Shown here: piece by piece, positions 7,882 to 16,510 of the stretch | How the letters are laid out: each line of letters starts with the position of its first letter | Position numbering within the stretch: position 1 is the stretch's first letter | Origin: Paraburkholderia sp. LEh10 | Lineage (GTDB): Bacteria; Pseudomonadota; Gammaproteobacteria; Burkholderiales; Burkholderiaceae | NCBI RefSeq assembly: GCF_017814945.1 | Contig: NZ_JAGIPX010000021.1 | Span: forward strand, 70,388-134,387 | Direction of reading: 5' to 3' | DNA: 64,000 bases | Notes under the pieces: generated by a model | What the model was told of the DNA's origin: nothing | Seen by the model: the letters and a program-made list of their open reading frames with translations, nothing else | Database searches by the model: none | Translations under genes and position numbers: made by a program

Positions 7882-9675
7882 ATGGATCATATTCGTAACT
7901 TCTCGATCATTGCGCACATCGACCATGGCAAGTCGACGCTCGCCGATCGCATCATCCAGATTTGCGGCGGTCTGTCGGACCGCGAAATGGAAGCACAGGT
8001 GCTCGACTCGATGGACCTCGAGCGCGAGCGCGGCATCACCATCAAGGCACAAACGGCCGCGCTGTCGTATCGTGCGCGAGACGGCAAGCTGTACAACCTG
8101 AACATGATCGACACGCCGGGGCACGTCGACTTCTCGTACGAAGTCAGCCGCTCGCTGTCCGCATGTGAAGGCGCGCTGCTGGTCGTCGATGCGAGCCAGG
8201 GCGTCGAGGCGCAGACGGTCGCGAACTGCTACACGGCCATCGAACTGGGCGTCGAAGTGGTGCCCGTGCTGAACAAGATCGACCTCCCGGCGGCCAACCC
8301 GGAAAACGCGATTGCCGAGATCGAAGACGTGATCGGCATCGACGCCGCCGATGCGACGCCTTGCAGCGCGAAGACGGGCATGGGCGTCGAGGATGTGCTC
8401 GAAGCGCTAATCGCGAAAGTGCCGCCGCCGAAGGGCAACGCGGACGAACCGCTGCAGGCGCTGATCATCGACTCGTGGTTCGACAACTATGTCGGCGTCG
8501 TGATGCTGGTGCGTATCGTCAACGGCACGCTGCGTCCGAAGGACCGCATTCGCTTGATGGCGACGGGCGCCGAATATCCCGTCGAACACGTCGGCGTGTT
8601 CACACCGAAGTCGAAGAATCTCGAAGCGCTGTCGGCGGGGCAGGTGGGATTCATTATCGCGGGCATCAAGGAACTGACGGCCGCCAAGGTTGGCGACACG
8701 GTCACGACCGTGAAGAACGCCGCGCCGGAACCGCTGCCGGGCTTCAAGGAAGTGAAGCCGCAGGTGTTCGCCGGCCTCTATCCCGTCGAAGCAAACCAGT
8801 ACGACGCGCTGCGTGAATCGCTGGAAAAGCTGAAGCTCAACGACGCGTCGCTGATGTACGAACCGGAAGTGTCCCAGGCGCTCGGATTCGGCTTCCGTTG
8901 CGGCTTTCTCGGTCTGCTGCATATGGAGATCGTCCAGGAACGTCTCGAGCGCGAGTTCGATATGGACCTGATCACCACGGCGCCGACCGTGGTCTATGAA
9001 GTCGTCCAGCGCGACGGTACGACCGTGATGGTCGAGAATCCGGCGAAGATGCCGGACCCGTCGAAGATCGAAGAAGTGCGCGAGCCGATCGTCACCGTGA
9101 ACCTGTACATGCCGCAGGACTACGTCGGCTCGGTGATCACGCTTTGTACGCAAAAGCGCGGTGTGCAGATCAACATGCAGTACCACGGCCGCCAGGTCCA
9201 GCTGACGTACGAAATCCCGATGGGCGAGATCGTGCTCGACTTCTTCGATCGCCTGAAGTCGGTGTCGCGCGGCTACGCGTCGATGGACTACGAGTTCAAG
9301 GAATATCGCGCATCGGACGTCGTGAAAGTCGACATGTTGATCAACGGCGACAAGGTCGACGCGCTGTCGGTGATCGTGCACCGTTCGCAGAGCCAGTATC
9401 GCGGGCGCGAAGTGGCCGCGAAAATGCGCGAGATCATTCCGCGTCAGATGTACGACGTCGCGATTCAGGCGGCGATCGGCGCCCATATCATTGCGCGTGA
9501 GAACATCAAGGCGTTGCGAAAGAACGTTCTTGCCAAGTGCTATGGCGGCGACATCACGCGTAAGAAGAAGCTGCTGGAGAAACAGAAGGAAGGCAAGAAG
9601 CGGATGAAGCAAGTCGGCTCGGTTGAGATTCCGCAAGAGGCTTTCTTGGCCATTCTGCGTGTCGAAGACAAATAA
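7882..9675 (+). CDS. lepA: Elongation factor 4 (LepA)
   Basis: A 597-residue translational GTPase that acts on the ribosome (back-translocation or late 30S assembly). G1 AHIDHGKST, G3 DTPGHVDF and G4 NKIDLP are all visible. They are followed by the EF-G-like domains and the LepA-specific C-terminal domain, ending RVEDK. The length is standard. The AUG at 7882 sits after a short leader that includes a terminator-like hairpin. lepB follows 19 nt downstream, the usual lepA-lepB pair. Confidence 0.98.
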   Translation: MDHIRNFSIIAHIDHGKSTLADRIIQICGGLSDREMEAQVLDSMDLERERGITIKAQTAALSYRARDGKLYNLNMIDTPGHVDFSYEVSRSLSACEGALLVVDASQGVEAQTVANCYTAIELGVEVVPVLNKIDLPAANPENAIAEIEDVIGIDAADATPCSAKTGMGVEDVLEALIAKVPPPKGNADEPLQALIIDSWFDNYVGVVMLVRIVNGTLRPKDRIRLMATGAEYPVEHVGVFTPKSKNLEALSAGQVGFIIAGIKELTAAKVGDTVTTVKNAAPEPLPGFKEVKPQVFAGLYPVEANQYDALRESLEKLKLNDASLMYEPEVSQALGFGFRCGFLGLLHMEIVQERLEREFDMDLITTAPTVVYEVVQRDGTTVMVENPAKMPDPSKIEEVREPIVTVNLYMPQDYVGSVITLCTQKRGVQINMQYHGRQVQLTYEIPMGEIVLDFFDRLKSVSRGYASMDYEFKEYRASDVVKVDMLINGDKVDALSVIVHRSQSQYRGREVAAKMREIIPRQMYDVAIQAAIGAHIIARENIKALRKNVLAKCYGGDITRKKKLLEKQKEGKKRMKQVGSVEIPQEAFLAILRVEDK

Positions 9676-9694
9676 GACTAAGAACTGGAACTCT

Positions 9695-10588
9695 ATGAAT
9701 TTTGCGCTGATTCTTTTTGTGCTCGTGGTTATTACGGGCGTGGCATGGGTCGCAGACAAATTGGTTTTTCTGCCGAAAAGGCGCCGCGCGGCTGAGGCAG
9801 CCGTTGCCGAGTTCGACAATCAGCAGGCACGCATCGGCGAGCGTTTCGCCGATGAGAACGCGCCCGCCACGCGCGCCCGTTTGCGCGAGGAAAAGCTGCG
9901 TCAGCCGTGGTGGCTCGAGTACACGGCCAGCTTTTTCCCAGTGATTCTCGTCGTGTTCGTCGTGCGCTCGTTCGTTGTCGAACCGTTCAAGATTCCGTCG
10001 GGCTCGATGGTGCCGACGCTGCTGGTCGGCGACTTCATCCTCGTGAACAAATACGACTACGGCCTGCGTCTTCCCATTACCAATACGAAGATCACAGAAG
10101 GCCGTCCGTTGCAGCGTGGCGATGTCGTCGTGTTCCGCTATCCGAAGGACGAGTCGGTCGACTACATCAAACGCGTGATCGGCTTGCCGGGCGACGTCGT
10201 CTCGTACGAAGACAAGAAGCTCACGATCAACGGCAAGCCGGTGCCGGAAGCGCCGCTGCCCGATTACTTCGACGAAGAGCGCGTCGGTTACGCGAAGCAG
10301 TTCGAAGAGGACATCGACGGCCGCAAGAACAGGATTCTGAACAACCCTGTTGTGCCGCCCTTCATTGTCGGCGCGGAGGACTATCCGTTTCGCGATAACT
10401 GCAAGTACGACGCGCGCGGCGTGACGTGCAAGGTGCCGCCCGGCAACTACTTCATGATGGGCGACAACCGCGATAACAGTGCCGACAGCCGCTACTGGGG
10501 CTTCGCGCCCGACAAGAACATCGTGGGGCGCGCGTTCTTCATCTGGATGAACTTCAGCAACCTGAAACGCATCGGCGGTTTCGAGTAA
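9695..10588 (+). CDS. lepB: Signal peptidase I
   Basis: A 297-residue inner-membrane endopeptidase that cleaves signal peptides from exported proteins. Two N-terminal transmembrane helices are present (residues about 3-22 and 79-97). The catalytic dyad is Ser104 (PSGSMVPTL) and Lys159 (YIKRVIGLPGD). The late box GDNRDNSADSRYWG completes the family signature. The start at 9695 (MNFALILFV) was preferred to an earlier one overlapping lepA, because the first helix begins there. Confidence 0.97.
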   Translation: MNFALILFVLVVITGVAWVADKLVFLPKRRRAAEAAVAEFDNQQARIGERFADENAPATRARLREEKLRQPWWLEYTASFFPVILVVFVVRSFVVEPFKIPSGSMVPTLLVGDFILVNKYDYGLRLPITNTKITEGRPLQRGDVVVFRYPKDESVDYIKRVIGLPGDVVSYEDKKLTINGKPVPEAPLPDYFDEERVGYAKQFEEDIDGRKNRILNNPVVPPFIVGAEDYPFRDNCKYDARGVTCKVPPGNYFMMGDNRDNSADSRYWGFAPDKNIVGRAFFIWMNFSNLKRIGGFE

Positions 10589-10632
10589 CTGCTTTTCGCG
10601 CGTCGGCTACCCGGTGCGCGTCAATGCCGCGC

Positions 10633-10661
10633 AACACGTCGCGCATTTAGCGCGGCGTGTT
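10633..10661 (+). other. Strong hairpin after lepB
   Basis: AACACGTCGCGC (10633-10644) and GCGCGGCGTGTT (10650-10661) form a 12-bp stem with one G-T pair around the loop ATTTA. No T run follows, so it is either a weak terminator or an RNA-stabilising hairpin between lepB and rnc. The mature rnc mRNA could be affected, since RNase III cuts long stems, but nothing here shows that. Confidence 0.5.
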
Positions 10662-10763
10662 ATCACGCTACTTTAAAAACGCGCGGTAACGTCGCTACAA
10701 CACGCTTATTCGGCGCCGGGGCCGCGTTTTCGCCCTGTGATGCGCCCGCGTTATACTCTGCAC

Positions 10764-12140
10764 ATGCCCCTATCTCCGTTGGAAAGCCGTTTGCGCTATG
10801 AATTTCGCAATGCGGAATTGTTGCGCCAGGCTCTAACTCACCGAAGTCACAGTGCCACGCATAACGAGCGGCTGGAATTTCTCGGCGACTCCGTTCTGAA
10901 CTGCGCGGTGGCCGCGCTTTTGTTTCAACGTTTCGGCAAGCTGGACGAGGGCGATCTGTCCCGTGTCCGGGCAAATCTGGTCAAACAGCAATCGCTGTAC
11001 GAAATCGCTCAGGCCCTGAATATCTCCGAAGGTTTGCGGCTCGGTGAGGGCGAATTGCGCAGCGGCGGTTTTCGCCGTCCGTCGATTCTCGCCGACACGC
11101 TCGAGGCCATTCTCGGCGCGATTTTTCTGGATGGCGGTTTCGAGGCCGCCCAGACGGTCATCAAGCGTCTGTACGTGCCGATCCTCGATCATATTGATCC
11201 GCGCACGCTCGGCAAAGACGCCAAAACCTTGCTCCAGGAGTATCTGCAGGGCCATAAGATCCCGCTGCCGACCTATACCGTCGTGGCCACGCATGGTGCG
11301 GCGCACAATCAGCAGTTCGAAGTCGAATGCACGGTGCCCAAGCTGGACGTGAAGGTGTCCGGTTCTGGCGCGAGCCGCCGCGCCGCCGAGCAAGCCGCCG
11401 CGAAGAAGGCGCTCGATGAAGTGATGGCTGCGGCGCCCGCTGTCGTTGCGAAGCCGAAGCGCTCGAAGGGCGCACGGGCCGCCAAGCAGGCCGAGGCCGA
11501 AGTCGTGCCCGGCGTGACAGGCGTGCAGGCGGCGCTCGATTTGCGCGCGCCCGATCATCGCAAGGCGGAGCGCGCGGCGCGCGGCGAGGCGAAGCCGATG
11601 GCGCCTGAGACGCCGTCAGCGGGGCAGGCGGCTGCCGCCGCACCGCTCGCGGTCATTCGCGCGGCGCACGTCGAGTACAGCCAAGAGCCGGCTGGCGCGG
11701 AAAAGAGCGAGCGCGGCGACAAGGGCGAGCGCTCCGCACGAGCGGCCGAGAAGCCCGCAGGGGATAAAGCCACGCAGGAGAAAATGGCTGCGGATAAAAC
11801 CGCTCACGACAGGCTTGCCCAGGAAAAGAGCGCTGACAGGCCCGAAACTCCGTCGCGTGTGGCCGAAAAAGCGCCTGAAAAGGGCGCTGAAAAGCCGATC
11901 GAAAGATCCGCTGACAAGCCCGTCGACAAAGCCGCGGACAAGCCCACGGAAAAGTCCGAGCCCGCGGTTCGCCCACTGGAGAAGCCGGCTGAAAAGCCCG
12001 CCGCCGACAAGCCCGACACGACGACCCGCGGCGCGGACAAATCCGCGTCTCGCGCTCGCGAGGCCGCGCCCAACGCGAGCGACCTCGAACCCGGCATCGC
12101 CGACGCGGTGCAGACCCGCGTGGCCGATGCCGGTCATTGA
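10764..12140 (+). CDS. rnc: Ribonuclease III with long low-complexity C-terminal tail
   Basis: A 458-residue protein, about twice the length of E. coli RNase III. The catalytic domain carries NERLEFLGDSVLN. A double-stranded RNA-binding domain ends near SRRAAEQAAAKKALDEV at about residue 225. The remaining ~230 residues are rich in Ala, Lys, Glu, Pro and Asp, with irregular repeats like EKPADK. The enzyme processes rRNA and structured mRNA. The ATG at 10764 has no clear Shine-Dalgarno, and TATACT lies at 10752-10757, just upstream. era follows, as in other bacteria. Confidence 0.95.
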   Translation: MPLSPLESRLRYEFRNAELLRQALTHRSHSATHNERLEFLGDSVLNCAVAALLFQRFGKLDEGDLSRVRANLVKQQSLYEIAQALNISEGLRLGEGELRSGGFRRPSILADTLEAILGAIFLDGGFEAAQTVIKRLYVPILDHIDPRTLGKDAKTLLQEYLQGHKIPLPTYTVVATHGAAHNQQFEVECTVPKLDVKVSGSGASRRAAEQAAAKKALDEVMAAAPAVVAKPKRSKGARAAKQAEAEVVPGVTGVQAALDLRAPDHRKAERAARGEAKPMAPETPSAGQAAAAAPLAVIRAAHVEYSQEPAGAEKSERGDKGERSARAAEKPAGDKATQEKMAADKTAHDRLAQEKSADRPETPSRVAEKAPEKGAEKPIERSADKPVDKAADKPTEKSEPAVRPLEKPAEKPAADKPDTTTRGADKSASRAREAAPNASDLEPGIADAVQTRVADAGH

Positions 12141-12202
12141 ACGCAACTTGACGTGGACGTGCGTACTACCGCGCGCCCACACGAACCTGCCGTAGTCCGA
12201 AT

Positions 12203-13102
12203 ATGAACGCTTCCACCCCCACTGGTTTTCGCTGCGGCATGGTCGCGATCGTTGGCCGTCCGAATGTCGGCAAGTCGACGCTGATGAACGCGCTCGTCGG
12301 CCAGAAGGTCAGCATCACGTCGCGCAAGGCGCAGACGACGCGCCACCGCATCACGGGCATCAACACGATCGACGACGCGCAGTACGTCTTCGTCGATACG
12401 CCTGGCTTTCAGACACGGCACAGCGGCGCGCTGAACCGTTCGCTGAATCGCGCGGTCACGTCGACGCTCACATCCGTCGATGCCGTGCTGTTCGTAATCG
12501 AAGCCGGCCGCTTCGGTCCCGACGACCAGAAGGTGCTCGACCTGATTCCCGCTTCGGCGCCGACACTGCTGATCGCGAACAAGCTCGATCGAGTCGGCGA
12601 CAAAGATTCGCTGTTCCCGTTCATGCAGCAGATGAGCGGGCTGCGCGAGTTCAAGGAAATCGTGCCGTTGTCGGCGAAGAATCCCGACGACATCAAACGT
12701 CTGCTGTCGACCGTCAAACCGTATTTGCCGGAAGGCGAGCCCATTTACGGCGAAGATGACCTGACCGATCGCAGCGAGCGCTTTCTCGCCGCTGAAATCC
12801 TGCGCGAGAAGGTGTTCCGCTGGACGGGCGACGAGTTGCCGTACACGAGCACCGTGCTGATCGACAAGTTCGAGACGGAAGGGCGTCTGCGCCGCATCTT
12901 CGCGACGATCCTCGTCGAGCGCGATACGCACAAGGCGATGATCATCGGCCAGAAGGGCGCGAAGCTGAAGCAGATCAGCACGGAAGCGCGCCTCGATATG
13001 GAGAAGCTGTTCGATGGTCCCGTGTACCTCGAAACGTTCGTCAAGGTGAAGAGTGGCTGGGCCGACAATGAAGCCGGACTCCGCGCCTATGGTTACGAGT
13101 GA
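12203..13102 (+). CDS. era: GTPase Era
   Basis: A 299-residue Ras-like GTPase needed for 30S ribosome maturation. G1 GRPNVGKS, G3 DTPGF and G4 NKLD are present. The C-terminal KH domain contains IIGQKGAKLKQISTEAR, which contacts the 16S rRNA 3' end. It follows rnc by 62 nt and overlaps the start of recO, the common rnc-era-recO order. Confidence 0.97.
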   Translation: MNASTPTGFRCGMVAIVGRPNVGKSTLMNALVGQKVSITSRKAQTTRHRITGINTIDDAQYVFVDTPGFQTRHSGALNRSLNRAVTSTLTSVDAVLFVIEAGRFGPDDQKVLDLIPASAPTLLIANKLDRVGDKDSLFPFMQQMSGLREFKEIVPLSAKNPDDIKRLLSTVKPYLPEGEPIYGEDDLTDRSERFLAAEILREKVFRWTGDELPYTSTVLIDKFETEGRLRRIFATILVERDTHKAMIIGQKGAKLKQISTEARLDMEKLFDGPVYLETFVKVKSGWADNEAGLRAYGYE

Positions 13103-14117
13103 CGGCGCGACGGACACCCAGCCTGATGCGTGGATGACGCTGCCGAACGAAGCGAATCCGGACGCCGATCCCGACGACGTCGCGCACTTGCACCCCGAAT
13201 CCGAGCCGTTTGCGCCGCATGAACGCGCGAAGCCGGCCCGCACGGCACGTTCGACCAAACGCGGCACGGGCGGCCGCGCCGCAGCGCGCAACGACAGCAG
13301 CGACAGCAGCGACAGCGACGACAGCAACGACGGCAACGACCGTGCCGAAGCGCCGCCGCGCAAGACATCGGCGCGCCGTTCATCGCCGCGTGCGCCTGCC
13401 TCCGAGTTCCGGATCACCGAGCAGCCGGCGTTCGTGCTGCACAGTTATCCCTATCGCGAGACGAGCCTGATCATCGACGTGCTGTCGCGCGATCACGGCC
13501 GCATCGCGCTCATCGCGAAGGGCGCCAAGCGTCCGCATTCGGCGCTGCGCGGCGTGTTGCAGACATTCCAGCCGCTGTCGCTCGCATGGTCGGGCAAATC
13601 GGAGATGCGCACGCTGACGGGCGCCGAGTGGGTCGGCGGGATGCTGCCGCTGACGGGCGATGCACTGCTGTGCGGGTTCTACGTCAACGAGCTGCTCGTC
13701 AAGTTTCTCGCGCGCGAAGATCCGCACCCGCAGCTGTTCCATCACTACGTCGTCACGTTGACGCGGCTTGCGCACGACGAGCCGCCCGTGCAGGTGCTGC
13801 GTTCGTTCGAGCGCGTGCTGCTGCGCGAGACGGGTTACGCGATGTCGCTCAATCGCACGGTGACGCGCAAGGCCGTGGTGCCGGACGGGCGCTACGTGTT
13901 TGATCCGGAGCGCGGCGTGCGCGAAGCGTCGGACGATCTCCCTTCGAACTGGCCCGTGATCAGCGGACAAACCTTGCTCGACATGGAACAGGACGATTAC
14001 CATCGAGCGCAGACCGTCGCGCAAAGCAAGACGCTGATGCGCTTTTTGCTCAACACCTATCTGGGCGGCACGCCGCTCGCGACGCGCCAGATTCTGATCG
14101 ACCTGCAGAACTTATGA
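13068..14117 (+). CDS. recO: DNA repair protein RecO with disordered N-terminal extension
   Basis: The RecO core starts near residue 112 (EFRITEQPAFVLHSY) and runs through the OB fold (SLIIDVLSRDHGRIALIAKG) and the helical domain. RecO works with RecF and RecR to load RecA at gaps. Before the core are about 110 residues rich in Ser, Asp, Arg and Pro, including SSDSSDSDDSNDGND. The start at 13068 overlaps era by 35 nt; ATG 13089 and GTG 13053 are alternatives. The stop overlaps the pdxJ start (ATGA). Confidence 0.9.
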   Translation: MKPDSAPMVTSDGATDTQPDAWMTLPNEANPDADPDDVAHLHPESEPFAPHERAKPARTARSTKRGTGGRAAARNDSSDSSDSDDSNDGNDRAEAPPRKTSARRSSPRAPASEFRITEQPAFVLHSYPYRETSLIIDVLSRDHGRIALIAKGAKRPHSALRGVLQTFQPLSLAWSGKSEMRTLTGAEWVGGMLPLTGDALLCGFYVNELLVKFLAREDPHPQLFHHYVVTLTRLAHDEPPVQVLRSFERVLLRETGYAMSLNRTVTRKAVVPDGRYVFDPERGVREASDDLPSNWPVISGQTLLDMEQDDYHRAQTVAQSKTLMRFLLNTYLGGTPLATRQILIDLQNL

Positions 14118-14878
14118 GCTTCTTTCTGACTTCTCCAAATGTGATCGACCTCGGCGTGAACATCGATCACGTCGCCACGCTGCGCAATGCGCGCGGCACG
14201 TCGTATCCCGATCCGATCCGCGCTGCGCTGCAAGCGGAGGAAGCAGGCGCCGACGCCATCACGCTGCATCTGCGCGAAGACCGCCGCCATATCGTCGATG
14301 CCGATGTGCGCGCGCTGCGTCCGCAACTGAAGACGCGCATGAACCTCGAATGCGCGGTCACGCAGGAAATGCTCGATATCGCGTGCGAAGTGCAGCCGCA
14401 TGACGTGTGTCTCGTGCCCGAGAAGCGCCAGGAGCTGACGACGGAAGGCGGACTCGACGTCGCCGGCCATTTCGAGGCGGTGCGCGCCGCGTGCAGTCAA
14501 CTGGCGGACGCGGGCTCGCGCGTGTCGCTCTTCATCGACGCCGACGAAACGCAAATCCGCGCCGCGCACGAAGCGGGCGCGCCCGTGATCGAACTGCATA
14601 CGGGCGCTTACGCGGAAGCGCACGATCCAGCCGGGCAGCAGCGCGAGTACGAGCGCATCGTGCGCGGCGTCGAGTTCGGCGCGTCGCTGGGCCTGAAGGT
14701 GAACGCGGGGCACGGCCTGCATTACACGAACGTCCAGCAGATCGCGGCGATAGAAGGGATCGTCGAACTGAATATCGGTCACGCGATCGTCGCGCATGCG
14801 ATCTTCGCGGGCTGGGAGAACGCCGTGCGTGAGATGAAGGCGATCATGGTCGCCGCGCGTCTCGCGGCGCGCGCATAA
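14114..14878 (+). CDS. pdxJ: Pyridoxine 5'-phosphate synthase
   Basis: A 254-residue TIM-barrel enzyme that joins 1-deoxy-xylulose 5-phosphate and 3-amino-2-oxopropyl phosphate in vitamin B6 synthesis. Family text includes GVNIDHVATLRNARG, HLREDRRHI and NAGHGLHY. The ATG overlaps the recO stop by 4 nt, which suggests translational coupling. acpS follows after 47 nt, the common pdxJ-acpS pair. Confidence 0.97.
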   Translation: MSFFLTSPNVIDLGVNIDHVATLRNARGTSYPDPIRAALQAEEAGADAITLHLREDRRHIVDADVRALRPQLKTRMNLECAVTQEMLDIACEVQPHDVCLVPEKRQELTTEGGLDVAGHFEAVRAACSQLADAGSRVSLFIDADETQIRAAHEAGAPVIELHTGAYAEAHDPAGQQREYERIVRGVEFGASLGLKVNAGHGLHYTNVQQIAAIEGIVELNIGHAIVAHAIFAGWENAVREMKAIMVAARLAARA

Positions 14879-14886
14879 CTTCGCGC

Positions 14887-14910
14887 AACCACGAACCACG
14901 AACCACGAAC
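14887..14910 (+). repeat. Short tandem repeat between pdxJ and acpS
   Basis: Three copies of the heptamer AACCACG plus a partial fourth, lying between the pdxJ stop and the acpS ribosome-binding region. It is probably a slippage-prone spacer, with no known function. Confidence 0.7.
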
Positions 14911-14925
14911 AGCGACGGCACGGGT

Positions 14926-15333
14926 ATGGCGATCTACGGCATCGGCACTGACATCGTTCAGGTCAGCCGCGTTGCAGCGGTGATGGAGCGCACGAATGGG
15001 CGCTTCGCCCAGAAGGTGCTCGGCCCTGAGGAACTGCGCGTCTACGAGGCGCGCAATGCACGCTCGAAGGCGCGCGGCCTCGCGTTTCTCGCGACGCGTT
15101 TCTCCGTCAAGGAGGCTTTTTCGAAGGCGATCGGGCTCGGCATGCGCTGGCCGATGACGTGGCGCGCGTTGCAGACGCTCAACGAGCCGAGCGGCCGCCC
15201 GGTGTGCGTCGCGTCGGGCGAGCTCGCCGAGTGGCTCGCGCAGCGCGGGATTACGTCGCGCGTGACACTGTCCGACGAACGCGACTACGCAGTGTCGTTC
15301 GTGATCGCCGAAACGCCCGATACTTCGGCCTGA
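14926..15333 (+). CDS. acpS: Holo-ACP synthase
   Basis: A 135-residue enzyme that transfers 4'-phosphopantetheine from CoA to Ser37 of AcpP. The motif GIGTDIVQVSR is at the N-terminus, and FSVKEAFSKAIGLG supplies the second metal- and CoA-binding element. It follows pdxJ and is directly followed by an intrinsic terminator. It links functionally to the fab cluster at the left of the window. Confidence 0.96.
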   Translation: MAIYGIGTDIVQVSRVAAVMERTNGRFAQKVLGPEELRVYEARNARSKARGLAFLATRFSVKEAFSKAIGLGMRWPMTWRALQTLNEPSGRPVCVASGELAEWLAQRGITSRVTLSDERDYAVSFVIAETPDTSA

Positions 15334-15340
15334 TTGATCC

Positions 15341-15376
15341 AACGCGGCGCGGCGCGAAACCGTCGCCGCGTTTTTT
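15341..15376 (+). terminator. Intrinsic terminator between acpS and nagZ
   Basis: AACGCGGCG (15341-15349) pairs with CGCCGCGTT (15364-15372) and runs into six T residues. It begins 7 nt after the acpS stop and ends 11 nt before the nagZ start, so nagZ must be read through or have a promoter inside acpS. Confidence 0.8.
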
Positions 15377-15387
15377 GCTTCTTCCTG

Positions 15388-16428
15388 ATGGACTCGATGA
15401 AACTGACTCCTGGCCCGGTGATGCTCGACGTGGTCGGCAAGACGCTGAACGCCGACGACGAGCGCCGCCTCGCGCATCCGATGACGGGCGGCGTGATCCT
15501 GTTCGCACGGCATTTCGAAAGCCGCGCGCAGCTGATCGCGTTGACGAACGCGATCCGCGAAGTACGCGGCGATCTGCTGATCGCCGTCGATCACGAAGGC
15601 GGGCGCGTGCAGCGTTTCCGCACGGACGGCTTCACGGTGCTGCCGTCGATGGGCAAGCTTGGCGCGCTGTGGGACGCCGACGTGCTGCATGCGACCAAGG
15701 TGACGACGGCCGTCGGGTATGTGCTCGCGTCCGAGCTGCGCGCGTGCGGCATCGACATGAGCTTCACGCCCGTGCTCGATCTGAACTACGGCCACTCGCA
15801 GGTGATCGGCGACCGCGCGTTCCACCGCGATCCGCGTGTCGTGACGCTGCTCGCGAAGAGCCTCAATCATGGCCTTGCGCTCGCGGGCATGGCGAACTGC
15901 GGCAAGCACTTTCCGGGGCACGGGTTCGCGACGGCGGACTCGCACGTTGCCGTGCCCGTCGACGATCGCACGCTCGACGAGATTTTCAGCGAAGACGTCG
16001 CGCCGTATGACTGGCTGGGACTGTCGCTCGCATCGGTGCTGCCGGGGCATGTGATCTATCCGAAGATCGATAGCAAGCCGGCCGGCTTTTCGCGCGTGTG
16101 GGTTCAGGACATTCTGCGCAAGCGGCTGCGTTTCGAAGGCGCGGTGTTCAGCGACGATTTGTCGATGGAAGCGGCGCGCCAGGGCGGCACGCTGACGCAA
16201 GCGGCGACGGCCGCGCTCGAAGCCGGCGTCGACATGGTGCTGATCTGCAACCAGCCCGAAGAAGCGGGAAAGGTGCTCGATGCGCTGCGCTTCAGGCAGT
16301 CCAAGGAATCGAAGCGGCGGCTCAAGCGGATGCGCCCGCGCGGCAAGGCGTTGTCGTGGGACAAGCTTGCCGCTGAGCCGCAATATCAGCAGGCGCAGGC
16401 GCTGTTGCGGGCGGTGTTCGCGGCCTGA
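15388..16428 (+). CDS. nagZ: Beta-N-acetylhexosaminidase NagZ
   Basis: A 346-residue glycoside hydrolase family 3 enzyme that removes GlcNAc from anhydro-muropeptides in cell-wall recycling. The family signature KHFPGHGFATADSH is present, together with AVDHEGGRVQRF and FSDDLSMEAA. The start may be 15388 (MDSMKLTPGPV) or 15397 (MKLTPGPV); neither has a good Shine-Dalgarno. The final ~45 residues, rich in Arg and Lys, are typical of beta-proteobacterial NagZ. It converges on the response-regulator gene. Confidence 0.95.
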   Translation: MDSMKLTPGPVMLDVVGKTLNADDERRLAHPMTGGVILFARHFESRAQLIALTNAIREVRGDLLIAVDHEGGRVQRFRTDGFTVLPSMGKLGALWDADVLHATKVTTAVGYVLASELRACGIDMSFTPVLDLNYGHSQVIGDRAFHRDPRVVTLLAKSLNHGLALAGMANCGKHFPGHGFATADSHVAVPVDDRTLDEIFSEDVAPYDWLGLSLASVLPGHVIYPKIDSKPAGFSRVWVQDILRKRLRFEGAVFSDDLSMEAARQGGTLTQAATAALEAGVDMVLICNQPEEAGKVLDALRFRQSKESKRRLKRMRPRGKALSWDKLAAEPQYQQAQALLRAVFAA

Positions 16429-16460
16429 TTTCGCGGCCTGACGGGCGCCATCTGGCGCAA

Positions 16461-16490
16461 GCAAAAGGACGGGCCGGCCCGTCCTTTTGC
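16461..16490. terminator. Bidirectional terminator
   Basis: A perfect 30-nt palindrome, 15 bp per arm, with left arm GCAAAAGGACGGGCC. A-rich text on one side and T-rich text on the other let it serve both the converging nagZ and the response-regulator gene. Confidence 0.9.
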
Positions 16491-16510
16491 TTTGCGGCGA
16501 GCCGCGAACG

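Noticed and set aside
12203..12366. Minus-strand ORFs over era and its promoter region
   Set aside because: Antisense to a complete GTPase with all motifs.
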